Origin: Sorex araneus
Lineage: Eukaryota; Chordata; Mammalia; Eulipotyphla; Soricidae
NCBI RefSeq assembly: GCF_027595985.1
Contig: NC_073313.1
Span: 111,346,552-111,410,551 of the forward strand
Direction: 5' to 3'
Length of the DNA stretch: 64,000 nt
The notes beneath the pieces were generated by a model. The model did not search any database, had not been told where the DNA came from, and saw only the letters and a list, made by a program, of their open reading frames with translations. Both the position numbers and the translations under genes were made by a program. Of this stretch, positions 1 through 11,482 are shown one piece after another; position 1 is the first letter of the stretch; each line of letters opens with the position of its first letter.

Positions 1-119
1 TTCTTTGTATTCTTTATTCTGAATATATATCATTCCATTCTCTTCTTGCTTATAGGTTTAAATTGAGTAATTTGATGTGGGTCATATAGGGTATCCCTTC
101 CACATAAATATTTGTCATT

Positions 120-990
120 TTCACTGTTTTAAGGAGTATATCTCTTTATCTTTTTGATAATGCCGTGTCTTTTTATTCTACTGCTGATATTTATTTTGTC
201 TGGCACCCTGGGCCATGTATATCAGTACACATTTTTCTTTCCTCAGATTGTGAAAGTTCTTTGTTATTTCTTCTATCCACCATTCTTCCCACTTCTCTTT
301 CTTCTTCTTTTGAAGTTCCAGTAATATGGTGGTCTTTCCCCTTGAAATTGTCAAATATATCTTTTAAATTCTTGTTATTTTTCAATAATTCATTTTATGT
401 TTTTGGATACTTATAAAACATTCTCAGAAATGCCAGGGGTCACTCCTCACAATACTTCACCAAATCGGCTAGTGGTTGAGTACTAGGGTATGAGGATATG
501 ATGTTCCTCTACCCTATGGTGCTAGGGACCACTCTGGGCCACACCTAACAGGTTCAGAGGCCTCCACTGCCACACTCTACTTCTAGGAGCCTGTGTGGTG
601 CTGTGGTTCAAACTCGGGTTCTATATCCCTGAATCACTTTCCTTTTAAAATCTATTTTCTATTTCCTTTTCTTTATTTAAAATGTCATGTACCTTGTCTG
701 CAAGGTTGCTGGTACTGTCTTTCCTTACTTCCTCTGTTATGTTGTCGAGTCCTTTATTTTTGTATTTTTGGCTCCTTTATTTCTGCCTGAATGAGTTTTA
801 AAAATTTTTCCATCAATCTTTCTTCAAGTTTATTGATTCTCTCTTCCAATTATTTCCTCAGTTTAGTGAACACCAGGAAAATTGTTCTTAAATTATTATC
901 AGGAAGTTTAGAAAGTTTTGGTGTACTTGAAGAATTTCCTGAAATTCTGTCCCCATCCATTGATACAGCTGAATGCCTTAAATAAAAATA
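120..990 (-). mobile_element. Degenerate L1 fragment, probably ORF1 region
   Basis: A T-rich plus strand implies an A-rich coding strand in reverse. Around 820-850 the reverse complement resembles the coiled-coil part of ORF1 in the better-preserved L1 at 57650-57690: both carry the same 'TCTTCAAG..CA/TTGATTCT.TCTTC' block. No frame stays open for more than about 80 codons. The part at 420-620 is less T-rich and may be a very old SINE. Family assignment is by eye and uncertain. Confidence 0.45.
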
Positions 991-999
991 TCATTATTG

Positions 1000-2275
1000 T
1001 TGGTGCTATGGGGGCGCTAAGGGTAGAATTCTAAGTTTTAGTTTGCCTGATAAGATACCCCTGCATATGTTATAGTCTGGTACCTATGATTCTATTTATT
1101 CTGTTGATTACTTGCAAGCATAGCCATCTTGAAAGGATTACTCACATGTTTGCAAGGTTTAACTGGTTCTTGTGGCTCTTCATTGTGTGCATCTAGGTGA
1201 ATACAGGTGGGTTCTGGTCATTAGAGTCCTGTAGTTCGTATAGTCCCAAGATCTAGCTTACATGGGCTCTGGCCAAGGATTCGCAGTTGCTGGTTTCTGG
1301 CAGTTTGTATGTCATCACAGTGCATCAAACTTGGACATTGACTGATATTCTGATCACATGATCCTGGTCCTGGTAATAGCTGGTCAACGAGCAAGCTGAT
1401 CATCATAATGCCTGTTGTGTTTTTTTTTTCTTTCTGTGCATTTGTTAGTACCAGTTCAGGGATGGTTGCTCCGAATCATTGACTCCAGAGTAGAGCTCAA
1501 TTGTGGGGTGTCTGCTTCCTAGTGTGGCCTCTGGAATGGTGACTATCAGTGGAGGCCTCAGGTAGGGCTGACCCCATCTGTAATTTCTGGGGTGACAGAA
1601 CACTGCCTGTGCTCCATACTGCCATTTACTAGTCTCTAACAGTAGGTGCAGTCAGTAAACTGAACTTCTGTGAGGCGTTTGTGTTTGGTGTCTCCTGCCT
1701 TAGGTTAGAGATTAGGTCTGCTACATCTATAATGAGGAAGTTTCCTTTAGTGATTAACCAACTGTAACTACAAACCTGTCAGTTCCTGCCTCAACTTTGA
1801 ATTTGTTTGGTAAACCAAGGTTTTGATTCTTTCCAACTGGAGCTGAGGCTGCAATCCTGTTGGGCAGTGTTCTCTTTCAGAATGTCTGCAACTGGCCTAT
1901 GACATGCGCTTCAAGACATTTAAATGGGTTTAACAGGTAATGAGAGTTTTTTCAATTCAGCAAATGCAGGTACAAAGCTGAACTGTAAGACTCCTTTTGT
2001 TAAGCACCCTCATAAAAATATATTGAGTGGGGCAAGGTCACAGCTGCAAATCTTGCCTTTAGAAGCTGCCCATTGTGAAGCTGTGGTTCTGTGTTCCACA
2101 GCATAGAATATCCCTGAGGCAATGGATTTATTCTCCAGTGGTCTCCAAATGCTTTTAAGTGTTTGGATGAATTTCTACTTACTTTTAAAAATTTCCTTGT
2201 GAAGTATAGGCTATAAGTCCTCTTTGAAGAATTTTTATATCACAATAGGACATAAGATTTGCTTTCAAGACTTTG
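1000..2275. other. Unassigned intergenic DNA
   Basis: No open frame longer than about 60 codons with any recognisable product, and no repeat that I can name. It could be decayed L1 5' UTR adjoining the preceding fragment, but nothing specific supports that. Confidence 0.5.
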
Positions 2276-2279
2276 ATTA

Positions 2280-2830
2280 TTGTTATAATTTTCATGTTTG
2301 CATTTGGTCTCAGGTTTTCTATTTCCTCATGACCAGTCCTGATGTATAAAATGTTACTTTTTATTTTTCTAGGTTTTCTAGTTTAGTGGCATAAAGTGGT
2401 TTATAGCAGTCTCTTGTGACCCCATGTTTTTTGTATTATCTGTTGCAACTACCCCTTTTATTACTGATCTTATTTATTTGACCCCATCTCTTTTTTCTTC
2501 ATGAGACTGGATAAAGTTTTGCCAATCTTGTATATTCTTCCAACTAATTAGCTCTTGATTTCATTGATCTTTTCTTGGGTCACATCCAGGAGTGCTCAGC
2601 ATAATATTCAAGGGTTATTTATATCAGTGCTTCGGGTTCTGAGGTAGTATTCAGGAGACCATGAGATGCCATGAACCTCCAACACAGAAAGAAATCACAA
2701 TAGCCCTTTGAGATATCTCGCTGGCCTTCACTAAGATTTTGTATTGTCCTTTTGATTTCTGTTTTATTTATTTATGCTCTTAATTTTGTTAGTTCATTCC
2801 AAATAAACTGACTTGTGCTTCATTTATTGT
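2280..2830 (-). mobile_element. Old L1 ORF2 fragment
   Basis: The reverse complement resembles the part of mammalian L1 ORF2 between endonuclease and reverse transcriptase. Diagnostic plus-strand blocks are 'CCAACTAATTAGCTCTTGATTT' split around 2555-2575 and 'TATTTATGCTCTTAATTTTGTTAG' near 2770-2795. It is interrupted by an old SINE at about 2575-2735, and the L1 text resumes on the far side. All frames are broken. Confidence 0.65.
2573..2735 (-). mobile_element. Old SINE-A, nested in L1
   Basis: Recognised from 'GGGTCACATCCAGGAGTGCTCAG' at the left and 'GAGATATCTCGCTGGCC' at the right, the reverse complements of the SINE tail and head. The B box is eroded. Confidence 0.55.
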
Positions 2831-2869
2831 TCTTTTTATAGTACTCTGAAATGTAAAGTTAGGACAATA

Positions 2870-3548
2870 AGAATGGCACATACCAATAAAACCAGGAATA
2901 GTTGTGAGGAGGTGGTGAAAAAGGAGCTCTCACCCACTGCTTGTAGGAATGTTGTCTGACTTAACCCCTATGGAAAACAGTTTGGAGAGGTCTCAGTAAA
3001 GTAAGAACTGAGCTGTTATATGACCCAGCAATTTCACTTATGGTTATCTACCACCAGGACCAAAAATTTATGCAAAATGCCACATGCACACCATTATTTA
3101 TTGCAGCACTTAGTACAGTAGCTTAAGTATGAAATTAACCTATGTGTCCAATGACAGATGAGCGGATTATGAAGGTGTCATTACAGAAACAAAATGCAAT
3201 ACTACACAGCTATAAGAAATGATAAAATCATGCAATTTGCTTCAACTTGGATGGAACTGGAGGTTACCATGTTAAGTGAAATCAAAAGAAGGACAAAACA
3301 CAGGATGTTCTCAGTTCTCTGTGGCATGTAGGGTAACTGAGGGTGAATATAAAATATTAAAGGGGTATACCAAGATTATGCTACACCCCAGAATATAGGA
3401 AGGAGTGTAGGGAAGGAAAATATCAGGAGGGAGAAAAAGAGGTTGGCAAGACATAATGGGCGACAGGTATAAGAGACTCAGGTACAATGAAGGTATAGAG
3501 GACTGACAAAGTTATATATCCAAACCACAGTGTCAACAGCATTGGAAA
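2870..3548 (+). mobile_element. L1 3' end (first part)
   Basis: Contains the usual mammalian L1 end-of-ORF2 and 3' UTR landmarks in order: 'GAATGGCACATACCAA', 'TATGGAAAACAGTTTGGA', 'ATGACCCAGCAATTTCACT', 'GTCCAATGACAGATGAG', 'CAATACTACACAGCTATAAG' and 'TGGATGGAACTGGAGG'. It is split by a SINE at about 3550-3760 and continues to about 3970. A parallel copy lies at 44402-45495. Confidence 0.85.
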
Positions 3549-3549
3549 C

Positions 3550-3760
3550 ATGATTTAGGAACTGGAGCGATAGTAAAGTAGGTAGGAGGTAGGGTGTTTG
3601 CTTTGCATGTGGCCCCACCTGAGTTCCATCCCAGCATCCCATATGGTCTCCCTGAGCCCCACCATGTAAAATTCCTGAGTGCAGAGCCAGGAGTAACCCC
3701 TGAAAATTGTCAAGTGTGGAATCACCCCTTCTGTCCAAATAAAACAAAAGAAACCCCTTG
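3550..3760 (+). mobile_element. SINE-A, nested in L1 3' UTR
   Basis: Head 'ACTGGAGCGATAGTAAAGTAGG', body 'GCATCCCATATGGTCTCCCTGAGC' and tail 'CAGGAGTAACCCCTGA' followed by an A-rich end. It has a short internal expansion in the A-box region ('GGTAGGAGGTAGGG'). It splits the surrounding L1. Confidence 0.85.
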
Positions 3761-3970
3761 TGAACCCACCCATGATATTTAAATTATAAATATGTAAAAT
3801 TTTAAATATGGAAGGGGGCAGGGGAATTGGAGTTGGAAAGGAACCTGTGGACAGTGGCAAAGAGAAGTTGACACTAGTGGTGGGGCTGGTGATAGAACCT
3901 CTGTGCCTGAAATTCAACTATGAATAACTTAGTAAATAATGGTGTCGTTATTTAAAAAATTTAAAAAGTA
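3761..3970 (+). mobile_element. L1 3' end (second part)
   Basis: Terminal L1 3' UTR: 'GAGAAGTTGACACTAGTGGTGGGG' in pieces, then 'AACTATGAATAACTTAGTAAATAATGG', then an A-rich tail. It completes the element begun at 2870. Confidence 0.75.
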
Positions 3971-4101
3971 AGACTGTCTAAAGAAAATGTCTACTTTCTT
4001 TAATATTTCTATTTATACAGGTTTCTTACCAAAGATTTCAATGATCCTTAATAGAAACTGTGCATTTTGAAACAAATAAATAAAATGTAAGTTTAGGTCC
4101 A

Positions 4102-4245
4102 GAAGAGATCAACAGGCTGAGCAAAAGCTTTACATGAAGCTTGAGTTCAATCCCCTGGAACTGCATGATGCCTATGCACTGCTGGGAGTGACCTCTGGAA
4201 CAAGTGGCTGAAGAGTACCCTCCAAGCACCACCTAGTATGGTTAC
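4102..4245 (+). mobile_element. Very old SINE-A, plus strand
   Basis: Residual similarity only: 'GCTTGAGTTCAATCCCCTGGAACTGCAT' in the B-box region and 'GGAGTGACCTCTGGAAC' in the body. Confidence 0.4.
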
Positions 4246-4261
4246 CAAAACCAATATTATT

Positions 4262-4432
4262 AGATTTTGTTTGGGGATATACCCACCTGAACTTAGAGCT
4301 CATTCCTAACTCTGTACACAGGAATCACACTTGGAAGAGCTCAGGGGATCATATATGGTGCAAAAGATCGAATCCAGGTTGATCGCATTCACGACAATCT
4401 CCTTACTCCCTGTCTTATCTCTCCAGCCTGTG
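4262..4432 (-). mobile_element. Old SINE-A
   Basis: Reads on the minus strand; the right end 'TTATCTCTCCAGCC' is the SINE head and 'AGATCGAATCCAGG' is the B box. First of three minus-strand SINEs lying end to end up to 4855. Confidence 0.65.
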
Positions 4433-4471
4433 GCAAAACTTTTTTAAAGTATCATTTTGTTTACCAATTTA

Positions 4472-4626
4472 AACTTTGTGTGTGTGTGGGGGGGGTGCTA
4501 CACTTGGTAGTACTGAATGCATACTCCTGAATCTGTTCTCAGGTATCACTCCTGGCAGACGTGGGAGACCACCTGGGGTGGAGTAGATTGAACCTGGGTT
4601 GGCCTCCCTGTACTACCTCTCAGGTC
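4472..4626 (-). mobile_element. Old SINE-A with (GT)n/G-run at its tail
   Basis: Body 'AGGTATCACTCCTGGCAGAC' and B box 'GATTGAACCTGGGTTGG' on the plus strand. A short (TG)n then (G)n run marks the 3' tail at 4478-4495. Confidence 0.65.
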
Positions 4627-4676
4627 CTTACTTAATAAATTTTTTATATTAAAGCTGGAGTGAAAGTAAGTCTGAA

Positions 4677-4855
4677 TTTTTTTTTTTTTTTGCTTTTTGG
4701 GTCACACCCAGCGATGCTCAGGGGTTACTCCTGGCTTTACACTCAGGAATTGCTCCTGGCGGTGCTTGGGGGACCATATGGGATGCCGGGGATCGAACCC
4801 GGGTCGGCCACGTGCAAGGCAAACGCCCTACCCGCTGTGCTATCGCTCCGGCCCC
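4677..4855 (-). mobile_element. Young SINE-A with target-site duplication
   Basis: One of the best-preserved copies. In reverse complement it starts GGGGCCGGAGCGATAGCACAG, has a B box GGTTCGATCCC and ends GGGTGTGACCCAAAAAGC plus poly(A). It is flanked by AAGTCTGAA at 4668-4676 and 4856-4864, a 9-bp target-site duplication expected from L1-driven insertion. The head resembles a tRNA gene with A and B boxes, so RNA polymerase III transcription is the family expectation. There is no tRNA-like cloverleaf beyond the head. Confidence 0.95.
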
Positions 4856-4879
4856 AAGTCTGAAATTTTTATATAATAT

Positions 4880-5265
4880 AAATATCTATGCGAAAATAGC
4901 AGTATATTTTATGAATAAAAAACACAGCTGTGCTGGATTTATGCATTTCAAATTTAAAGCCTCCAGAGCAGCATGTTGAATGAGCAGAGACAGTGAACTG
5001 GAAGGCTTCTCCTTGGCCAAGGAGCCCAAATGAGCACCTAGGCGAGAGGGGTCACTTGTGGTTTTAGAAGTGCGCTGGAAGTTGAATTTTAACCCAAAAT
5101 TGGCACCGACATGGGGCCCCTCCTCCACAGGTACAGCAGCAGCAGGAAGCGTGACCTCAGCCGCTCATGAGACCAACAGTTAATTTCTCCTTTCATAGGA
5201 AGTGCATTGGACTCATGTCTCAGCGTCTGTTACCTAACTCTTACAAGGTCAGCCTGGGTACCCCA
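4880..5265. other. Unassigned, moderately GC-rich stretch
   Basis: No recognisable gene or repeat. The longest frame (80 codons, minus strand, 4886-5128) shows no motif. It adjoins L1 5' UTR-like sequence, so it may be upstream L1 5' UTR. Confidence 0.4.
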
Positions 5266-5269
5266 ACCA

Positions 5270-5797
5270 CATTAGACCAACAGTTCACTAGCCTATTCCA
5301 ATCAAAATACTCCCAAAATTCACCAAAATAATGGTGAGCACGAGAATTTATACAAACCAAGTGTAAAAGAACACATCTCCTGAAGCTGCGCTAGAGGTTT
5401 CACATAAGTCACACAAGAGCAACAAAGAGGAAGGGGATATCCTTGAAGGGGAAAAAGGAGACTGCCATCAACCGACCTTGTCCAGAGTCCTCCCTGGCAG
5501 TGAGAGGGGGATACTCATAGTGAATTGGAAGGATCCACCTCCATATTACTATAGAAACATGGGGAAAGAGCACAGATCCCCACCACAAGGAGTGGATGAA
5601 GAAAAGAGCCCTGAAGCCTCAACAGGGAATACCCATATAACACATCTCTCTGATAAAGAATTCAGAGATGAAATGGTGAGGATGTTCAGTGAGTTCAAAG
5701 AAATGGTCGAACAGACATCCAATAAAATACAGGAGGATATCAAATTTACTACATTACAGTTGATACCACAGGAAATTAATGTAAATGTCGACACAAT
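5270..5797 (+). mobile_element. L1 5' UTR and start of ORF1
   Basis: Positions 5280-5400 align with the 5' UTR of the minus-strand L1 at about 58020-58140, sharing 'CTAGCCTA.TCCAAT', 'GGTGAGCA', and 'AGTGTAAAAGAACACATC'. From 5560 the plus strand encodes an ORF1-like N-terminus: 'EEKSPEAS', then 'SDKEFRDEMVRMFSEFKEMVEQ' in two halves, the amphipathic start of the ORF1p coiled coil. The frame is open to 5828, but only because it runs into the adjoining MLT1-like sequence. No RNA-binding domain follows, so it is truncated. Confidence 0.75.
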
Positions 5798-5802
5798 TAG
5801 TT

Positions 5803-6108
5803 GGAGCTGTTATAACAAAATACCATAGAATTGTATGTTTTGAAAGGTGGGAAGTTTTTGTCTCACAGAATTTCAAGATCAGAGTATGAGTAAGGTCATG
5901 TGAGGGCACTCTTCTGGGTCACAATTTTTTTCTACCCTTGCACGGTAGAGGGAAGAACTAATCTTCTGGGACCTTCTTTAAAAGATAATACATCTCATTC
6001 ATTAGGAAGTAACCCTCATATAAATGTGAATTAATCACATGCCAAAACCCCTCTTAACCATCACTTTGGACATTATGTTTCAATACAAAATTTGGGAAGT
6101 TCATGAAC
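5803..6108 (-). mobile_element. MLT1-like MaLR LTR
   Basis: The reverse complement fits the ancient mammalian MLT1 LTR consensus as I remember it. Plus-strand landmarks are 'TATAACAAAATACCATAGAA', 'TTTGTCTCACAGAATTTC', 'ACATGCCAAAACCCC' and 'ACATTATGTTTCAATACAAA'. It is heavily diverged, and the subfamily cannot be told by eye. Confidence 0.55.
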
Positions 6109-6109
6109 G

Positions 6110-7010
6110 TTAAGATCACAGCAATGGTGCACTATATTCAAAAAGTTTTGTGGAATAAAATGGAGGGTCTACTCCTTTCACAATATTGTAGACAGAAAAA
6201 TTGAGTTACAATGTAGAAATACAGTTTACTTAGATGCTCAGGGAGAGTCTATGGCCATGTTTGTAGGAAAACTACTTCAGGCTATATTCAGGTTTATATT
6301 CTTTTAAAATAATTTAGCAGAATGGAATGAGATCATATCAGTAAACTTCCAAATCTACAAATCCAGATGAGAGACTCTTTCATTTGGAGGGTCAGAATAC
6401 TCGGATATGTTCTGGAACCTTTGCATCACAAAGGTAAGCCAGTCTGTGTGAAATGAGTGACCAACACAGTAAAAAAGAAGTATGAAGTGTTTAGTTATTA
6501 TCAGAAGAGTAATTACCAGCAAATTGCCACCTTTATAAGGACAGCAACAGATGTGTGACAGCTGGGCTAAATGAATGTCTGGTAGGCTTTTTTACTGTAT
6601 AATCTCTGTACATATTATGGGGAAAAAACAGGTGTGACTAGTCAGTTGTCCTATCAGGAGAAATGATATCACCCAGAGTGTGTACTAAACTTAATGGTTT
6701 GTTTTTCTTGGCTTGTAATATAATGTGGCAATCAATTTATGGTGCTGTAGTGAATAATTTATATGTATAGAATACATATTATCTTAAAAGTTTATGACAA
6801 GGTATTGGCTCTGGTATTTCATAATTCTAACTCCTATGTGAAAGCTTTGTAAAAATGTATGTTGATTTTAATTCCTGAAGCCATGTCCCAAAACCACTAC
6901 CATAGTACATAAATAAAAAAGACATTAGTGCATTTCACACTCTCGAGTGTCTCAGACGTTAAAATATTCACTAACTCTTAACACAAGTATCAAAGAGAAT
7001 TAGATTACCA
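6110..7010. other. Unassigned AT-rich DNA
   Basis: No open frame above 60 codons and no repeat recognised. Confidence 0.5.
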
Positions 7011-7014
7011 TTTA

Positions 7015-7140
7015 AGAGACCAGAACTCTAGTCAGTGTCTGTGTCATTGAATACTTTAGGGGTTGTTTAGAAACAGATAAATTGTTTATCTCTCTGTGCT
7101 TCATTATATCTAAATTAGATGATTTGGTTAATTATGTCTA
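7015..7140 (+). mobile_element. MIR-like ancient SINE
   Basis: 'AACTCTAGTCAGTGTCTGTGTCATTG' followed by 'TATCTCTCTGTGCTTCATTATATCTAAA' matches the order of the MIR core and LINE-related tail. It is strongly decayed. Confidence 0.45.
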
Positions 7141-7189
7141 AGTCCTTTCTTTGATTCTATTATGTTGCAGGGGAAACACAGTGTTTTGG

Positions 7190-7440
7190 AAATTTTTCTT
7201 TTATATAATTTTTATTCTGGCACTGTGATTTACAATACTGTTAATTATAATTACCTTGCATATATCTTTCTAACACCAGATCTGCCACCAGACTGCCCAA
7301 TTTCTTTCACCCATGTCCAAAGGATACATCCCATCCACCCCCTTCTCCTTAGGTAAACCTCAGTCCTATAGATAAAATCTCCAAATCTCATGGCTTTGGC
7401 CATTTTATTGTCCCTTTATTATGTTTCTTTATATCCCATA
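7190..7440 (-). mobile_element. L1 3' end, minus strand
   Basis: 'GTGATTTACAATACTGTTAAT' and pyrimidine-rich 'CCATCCACCCCCTTCTCC' are the reverse complement of the terminal 3' UTR of one L1 subtype seen here. A weaker relative lies at 50200-50300. Confidence 0.6.
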
Positions 7441-7484
7441 TATGAGAGACAGCTTTTTTTCTTTATTGCAGACATGGTGACGCA

Positions 7485-7739
7485 CTGTAGCAGCACTGTA
7501 GTACTGTCATCCCGTTGTGCATGGATTTGCTCTAGTGGGCAACAGTAACGTCTCCATTGTGAGACTTGTTGTTACTGTTTTTGGCAAATTGAATACACAA
7601 CAGGGAGCTTGCCAGGATCTGCCATGTAGGCGGGATAGTCTTGGTAGTTTGCCAGGCTCTCTGAGAGGGACAGAGAATCGAACCTGGGTCGGCTTCGTGC
7701 AAAGCAAATGCCCTACCAGCTGTGCTATCGCTCCAGTCC
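7485..7739 (-). mobile_element. SINE-B
   Basis: On the minus strand the head is the SINE-A tRNA-like head with A and B boxes ('ATCGAACCTGGGTCGG' on plus). The body differs: plus-strand 'TCTCTGAGAGGGACAGAG', 'AGCTTGCCAGGATCTGCC', 'TTGTTACTGTTTTTGGC', 'CAGTAACGTCTCCATTGTGAG' and a (CACTGTAG)n-like tail at 7485-7505. SINE-A and SINE-B thus share a head but not a body or tail. Confidence 0.9.
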
Positions 7740-7917
7740 ACACATCTACACATAAATGAAACCAAACATAAAATTACAGCAAATTATAAACTAATAAATT
7801 GATTTCTTTCAAAAATTGTGCTTTACAGAAATATACATTTTTAAAATGGTATGAATATTTCTGTGATAATGCATCCTAAATTTACATGAAATAGATTAAT
7901 TTTACCAATATAATTGA

Positions 7918-7980
7918 TAAGTGTGAGTAAGTGTGTGTAAGTGTGAGTGTAAGTGTGAGTAAGTAGATAAAATTGAGTGT
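7918..7980 (+). repeat. Degenerate (GTGTGA/GTAAGT)n microsatellite
   Basis: A run of GTGTGAGTAAGTGTGTGTAAG type units. Confidence 0.7.
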
Positions 7981-8082
7981 GAGGCGAGGTATTTAAAAAA
8001 GTGAGAGACAGTTAAGCAGAAGTTGGCAAACTTCTCAAAGCTGCAAATAGACCAAAAGCATACATTTAGTACGGGTTTATGG

Positions 8083-8745
8083 ACTTAAAATTTTTTATTA
8101 ATTTATTTAATTGAATCATCATGTGGAAAGTTACAAAGTTCTCAGGCTTATGTCTCAGTCATGAGACATAATGCTCAAACACCCGTCCTTTCACCAGTGC
8201 CCATATTCCACCATCAAAAAAAAAGAAGAAAAAAACAGTATACCTCCCACCCCACCCCCACCCTCATAACTGATAAATTTCAATTCATTTTCTTTTTACC
8301 TTGATTACATTCCATATTTCAACCCAAAACTCACTATTGTTGTTAGAGTTTCAACACAGAACTCACGATTCTTGTTGGAGTTTATCCCCCAAAATACGGC
8401 CCTATTGACAAGGAAGCATTTGATAATTAGTTTTCCACTGATGAGAATGAAGAGGTATAAAGTCTCTTCAGGATTTCTGTATTTTAGTAATTAAGTCCAG
8501 AAAGATTTAAGTTGGAAATTGCATCATTTCCCTTCCCGGGGCAGCATGGAGCAAAAGCTTAGTTCACAGTCTGGAGACATGGCTGCAAGCATTTGCTGGG
8601 ACCAGAAGTCATATAGCTGGTTCTGGATCCTGGGCGTTCAGCAGCAAAGCGGCTGTGCAAAGGTACGGCCACCCGGGTTGAATCTCGGTGGAGCTCGAGG
8701 TGATGCCGGCCCTGGCCCAAGACTACAGGACTTAAAATTTTATGC
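8083..8745 (-). mobile_element. L1 3' UTR, second subtype
   Basis: Parallel to the insertion at 23451-24231. Shared plus-strand blocks are 'AAAGTTACAAAGTTCTCAGG', 'TTACATTCCATATTTCAACC' and 'GATGAGAATGAAGAGG', plus a GC-richer distal part (8530-8740). The open frame at 8519-8818 lies wholly in this UTR and has no motif, so I do not call it a gene. Confidence 0.7.
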
Positions 8746-8935
8746 AAACCTGAAAATGAAGGGAAGAAGAAGCCTAATTACAGTTACACAGATTCTAGAG
8801 TTTTGTTTTTCCAAATAATGTATCATCAGTTCCTATGTATACCATTAGTCTGTGTAGTTTCTACTACTAACTCCTGAATGCAAGGTTATAAAAATTTGTG
8901 CAAATATTTATTCCTTTTTGTTTTTTGTTTTCCCT

Positions 8936-9101
8936 TTTTTTGGGGGGGTTCTTTTAGCACAAGTTTCCTCCTATACTAAGGGCTTACTTTGATTTTGTGC
9001 TCTGGGATTACTCCTGGCAGGTTCAGGGAGCTATATGTGGTGCTGTGAATCAAACTTATGGGCAAGGCAAGTGCCGTAATCACTGTACTATAGCTCTGGC
9101 C
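8936..9101 (-). mobile_element. Old SINE-A
   Basis: Plus-strand 'GGATTACTCCTGGCAGG', 'GGCAAGGCAAGTGCCGTAATC' and 'ACTATAGCTCTGGCC'. The tail is marked by poly-T followed by a G run. Confidence 0.8.
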
Positions 9102-9308
9102 ACAACTCAAGCATCTTATTAACATATATTTCCAGTATTGTGGATCAGTATATTTTATTTTAGTTATATCTTATAGGAGATCACAGCAATTTCCATGACT
9201 GTGTGTATTTTAAGGACAGAATGTTATGCTCCTTCAAAGTATATTACTTCTCTATAGCCACAACCAAAATACCAATATTTTCTTTATTATTATTATTTTT
9301 AGTGAATC

Positions 9309-9557
9309 AAGGGCTGGAGCAATAGCACAGCGGTAGAGTGTTCACCTTTCACGTGGCCGACCCGTGTTTGATTCTTCCACCCCTCTTGGAGAGCCCGGCA
9401 AGCTACTGAGAGTATCATGCCCACACAGCAGAGCCTGGCAAGCTACCCGTGGCGTATTGGATATGCCAAAAACAGTAACAATAAGTCTCTCAATGAAAGA
9501 CTTTACTAGTGCCCGCTCAAACAAATCGATCAGCAATGAGATGACAGTGACAGTGAG
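9309..9557 (+). mobile_element. SINE-B
   Basis: Complete from 'GGGCTGGAGCAATAGCACAG' through 'GAGAGCCCGGCAAGCTAC', 'CATGCCCACACAGCAGAGCC' and 'ATGCCAAAAACAGTAACAATAAG' to the (GACAGTGA)n end. It abuts an L1 3' end on its right. Confidence 0.9.
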
Positions 9558-9559
9558 TC

Positions 9560-10590
9560 ATCGGGAGGTACAGTTTCATACTTACAAACTTCCATGCCTG
9601 CGTTTCAGTCATACAATGATTGAGTACCCATCCCTCCACCAGTGCCCATTTTCCACCACCAATGATTCCAGTATCTCTCCCCCAACCCTCACCTCATTCT
9701 CCCCCCCAACCCACCTCTGTGGCAGGGCATTCCCTTTTGTATCAATATCTTTACAAAAAGTATTAGTACATTAGAATCCGTGCCCACTTTGATTCCCTTC
9801 CCCACTTGCCCTCTGACAACCTGAAAAGCTCTTTAGTTCTACTCAACAGGTTTGCTCCAGTGTTTTGTTTATTTATATCCCATAAGAGAATGAGATTATC
9901 CAATACTTGTTATTATCCAATCCAATATTTCACCTAACGTTATATGTTCCTGTTTCATCCATGTTGTAGGAAAAGAAAAGATATCCTTTCTTGTGTTTAT
10001 TATTTCATTGAGTGCCACAGTTACCTTAAGACATAGCATTTTTAACTAGTCATCAATTGATGTGAATTTAAGCTAATTCTGTTTAGTCTATTTTGAATAG
10101 ATGAAGCCGCTATAAAAATAAGGATATAAATATCCATTCTGATAAGCATTTTCATATTCTTCAGATAAGTGTCTACAAATGATATTTCTGCATCATACGG
10201 AATTTCTATTTTCATATTTTTAAAGATCCACAATATTTTTTTCACATTAATGCTGCACCAATTTATATTCCCAGCGATACTATCTGAGGCTTTGTATTTC
10301 TTTTCACCTCTGCCAACACTTATATTTCTGGCCTTTTTAATATAAATCATTCTCACCTCACAGTGTGAGGTAAGGTGATATTTTTGTTTTGAGTTATATT
10401 TCTATGATAATTATGTGATAATGAGAATTTTTATATGCCTGCTGGCCATCTATATGTCTTTTGTAAAGTTTCTGTTCAGGTCTCCTATCCATTCTTTGAT
10501 GGGCTTGTTTGTTTCCTTGCTGAATTTTGTGAGTTCCTTATATATCTTTGATAGTTGCTCTTTGTCAGATGCATAGATATATAGCTTTTA
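9560..10590 (-). mobile_element. L1 3' UTR and C-terminal ORF2 region
   Basis: The reverse complement gives an L1 tail: plus-strand 'TTTCAGTCATACAATGATTGAGTACCC', then 'CCATGTTGTAGG', 'GAAATTCTTATTTTCAT'-like and 'CACCAATTTATATTCCCAGC' blocks, then 'GGTCTCCTATCCATTCTTTGATGGG' and 'GATAGTTGCTCTTTGTCAGATGC', which lie near the end of ORF2 in mammalian L1s. No frame survives. Confidence 0.8.
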
Positions 10591-10599
10591 AACTTTAGT

Positions 10600-11410
10600 G
10601 TTACCAAACTAATCTGAAAAGCTTGCTAGAAATATAAATTCTGACCAGTAAAAGAGTTGTCACACATAGAGGAATAGTGCTATAGATGTTAAAATTTCTC
10701 CCGAGTTAAGTTTCTCTCAACTGTTAGCTCCACAGTTGGCTCCTAATCTACTTAGATAATTGTCAAGTATATGACACAACCCCTTGGGATTATTCATATT
10801 ACTATACAGGCTCAGGACCAGCTCATTAATCTATTTATACTGCCCTCATCTTGTTTAGAAAAGGACTGTCTCTGAATATTTATATCCGATTTCCTTACCA
10901 CATGGTTGAAATTAGTTAATGTACAGGAATGATATCTTCTCTCCTGTCTAGATATGGCCTCTCTACTCCATGTCTAGGTCCTCTTTCCTGTCTCAGCATG
11001 GCTACTCTACCTTTAATGCAAATATTCTTACAAGAGTTTCAGTAGGTGTTCCATAAAGTTCATTTCTTTATGACTCTTATAATTATCCAATTCATATGCA
11101 CAAACCTGGTTTTATAACCTCTGTGTGCAAATTCCACAGAGAATTTACCAGTTCCACAACTCTGTTCCAGTTTTTCCATTTGACTCATTCTGGTGCTCCC
11201 AACACTTTTGGGGGTTCGGTCTATTGTGTGTAGTAGACATGAAATCAGGGTAGACTACATGGTGGAAATTGTATTTGGTTGATATTTGAAGAAATAGGTC
11301 AGGATTGCTTCAGAGATGGAGATTAAAGGCATTCTGGAAAGAAGCAATAGTCTAATAAAATGCATAATTGAATAAAGTACAGATTCTTAAATTTAAGTTC
11401 ATATACAAAA
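10600..11410. other. Unassigned AT-rich DNA
   Basis: No gene or named repeat recognised. Confidence 0.5.
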
Positions 11411-11411
11411 A

Positions 11412-11482
11412 AATCTGGGAATAGTTTTTGTTCAAAATGCAAATTCCCGAGCCAGAACAACAGAAAGTCTAATTAGCTTGGT
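11412..11482 (+). mobile_element. Possible MER5-like fragment
   Basis: 'GTTCAAAATGCAAATTCCCGAGCCAGAACAACAGAAAG' (read in two halves) resembles the start of the MER5 core. It is short and diverged. Confidence 0.3.
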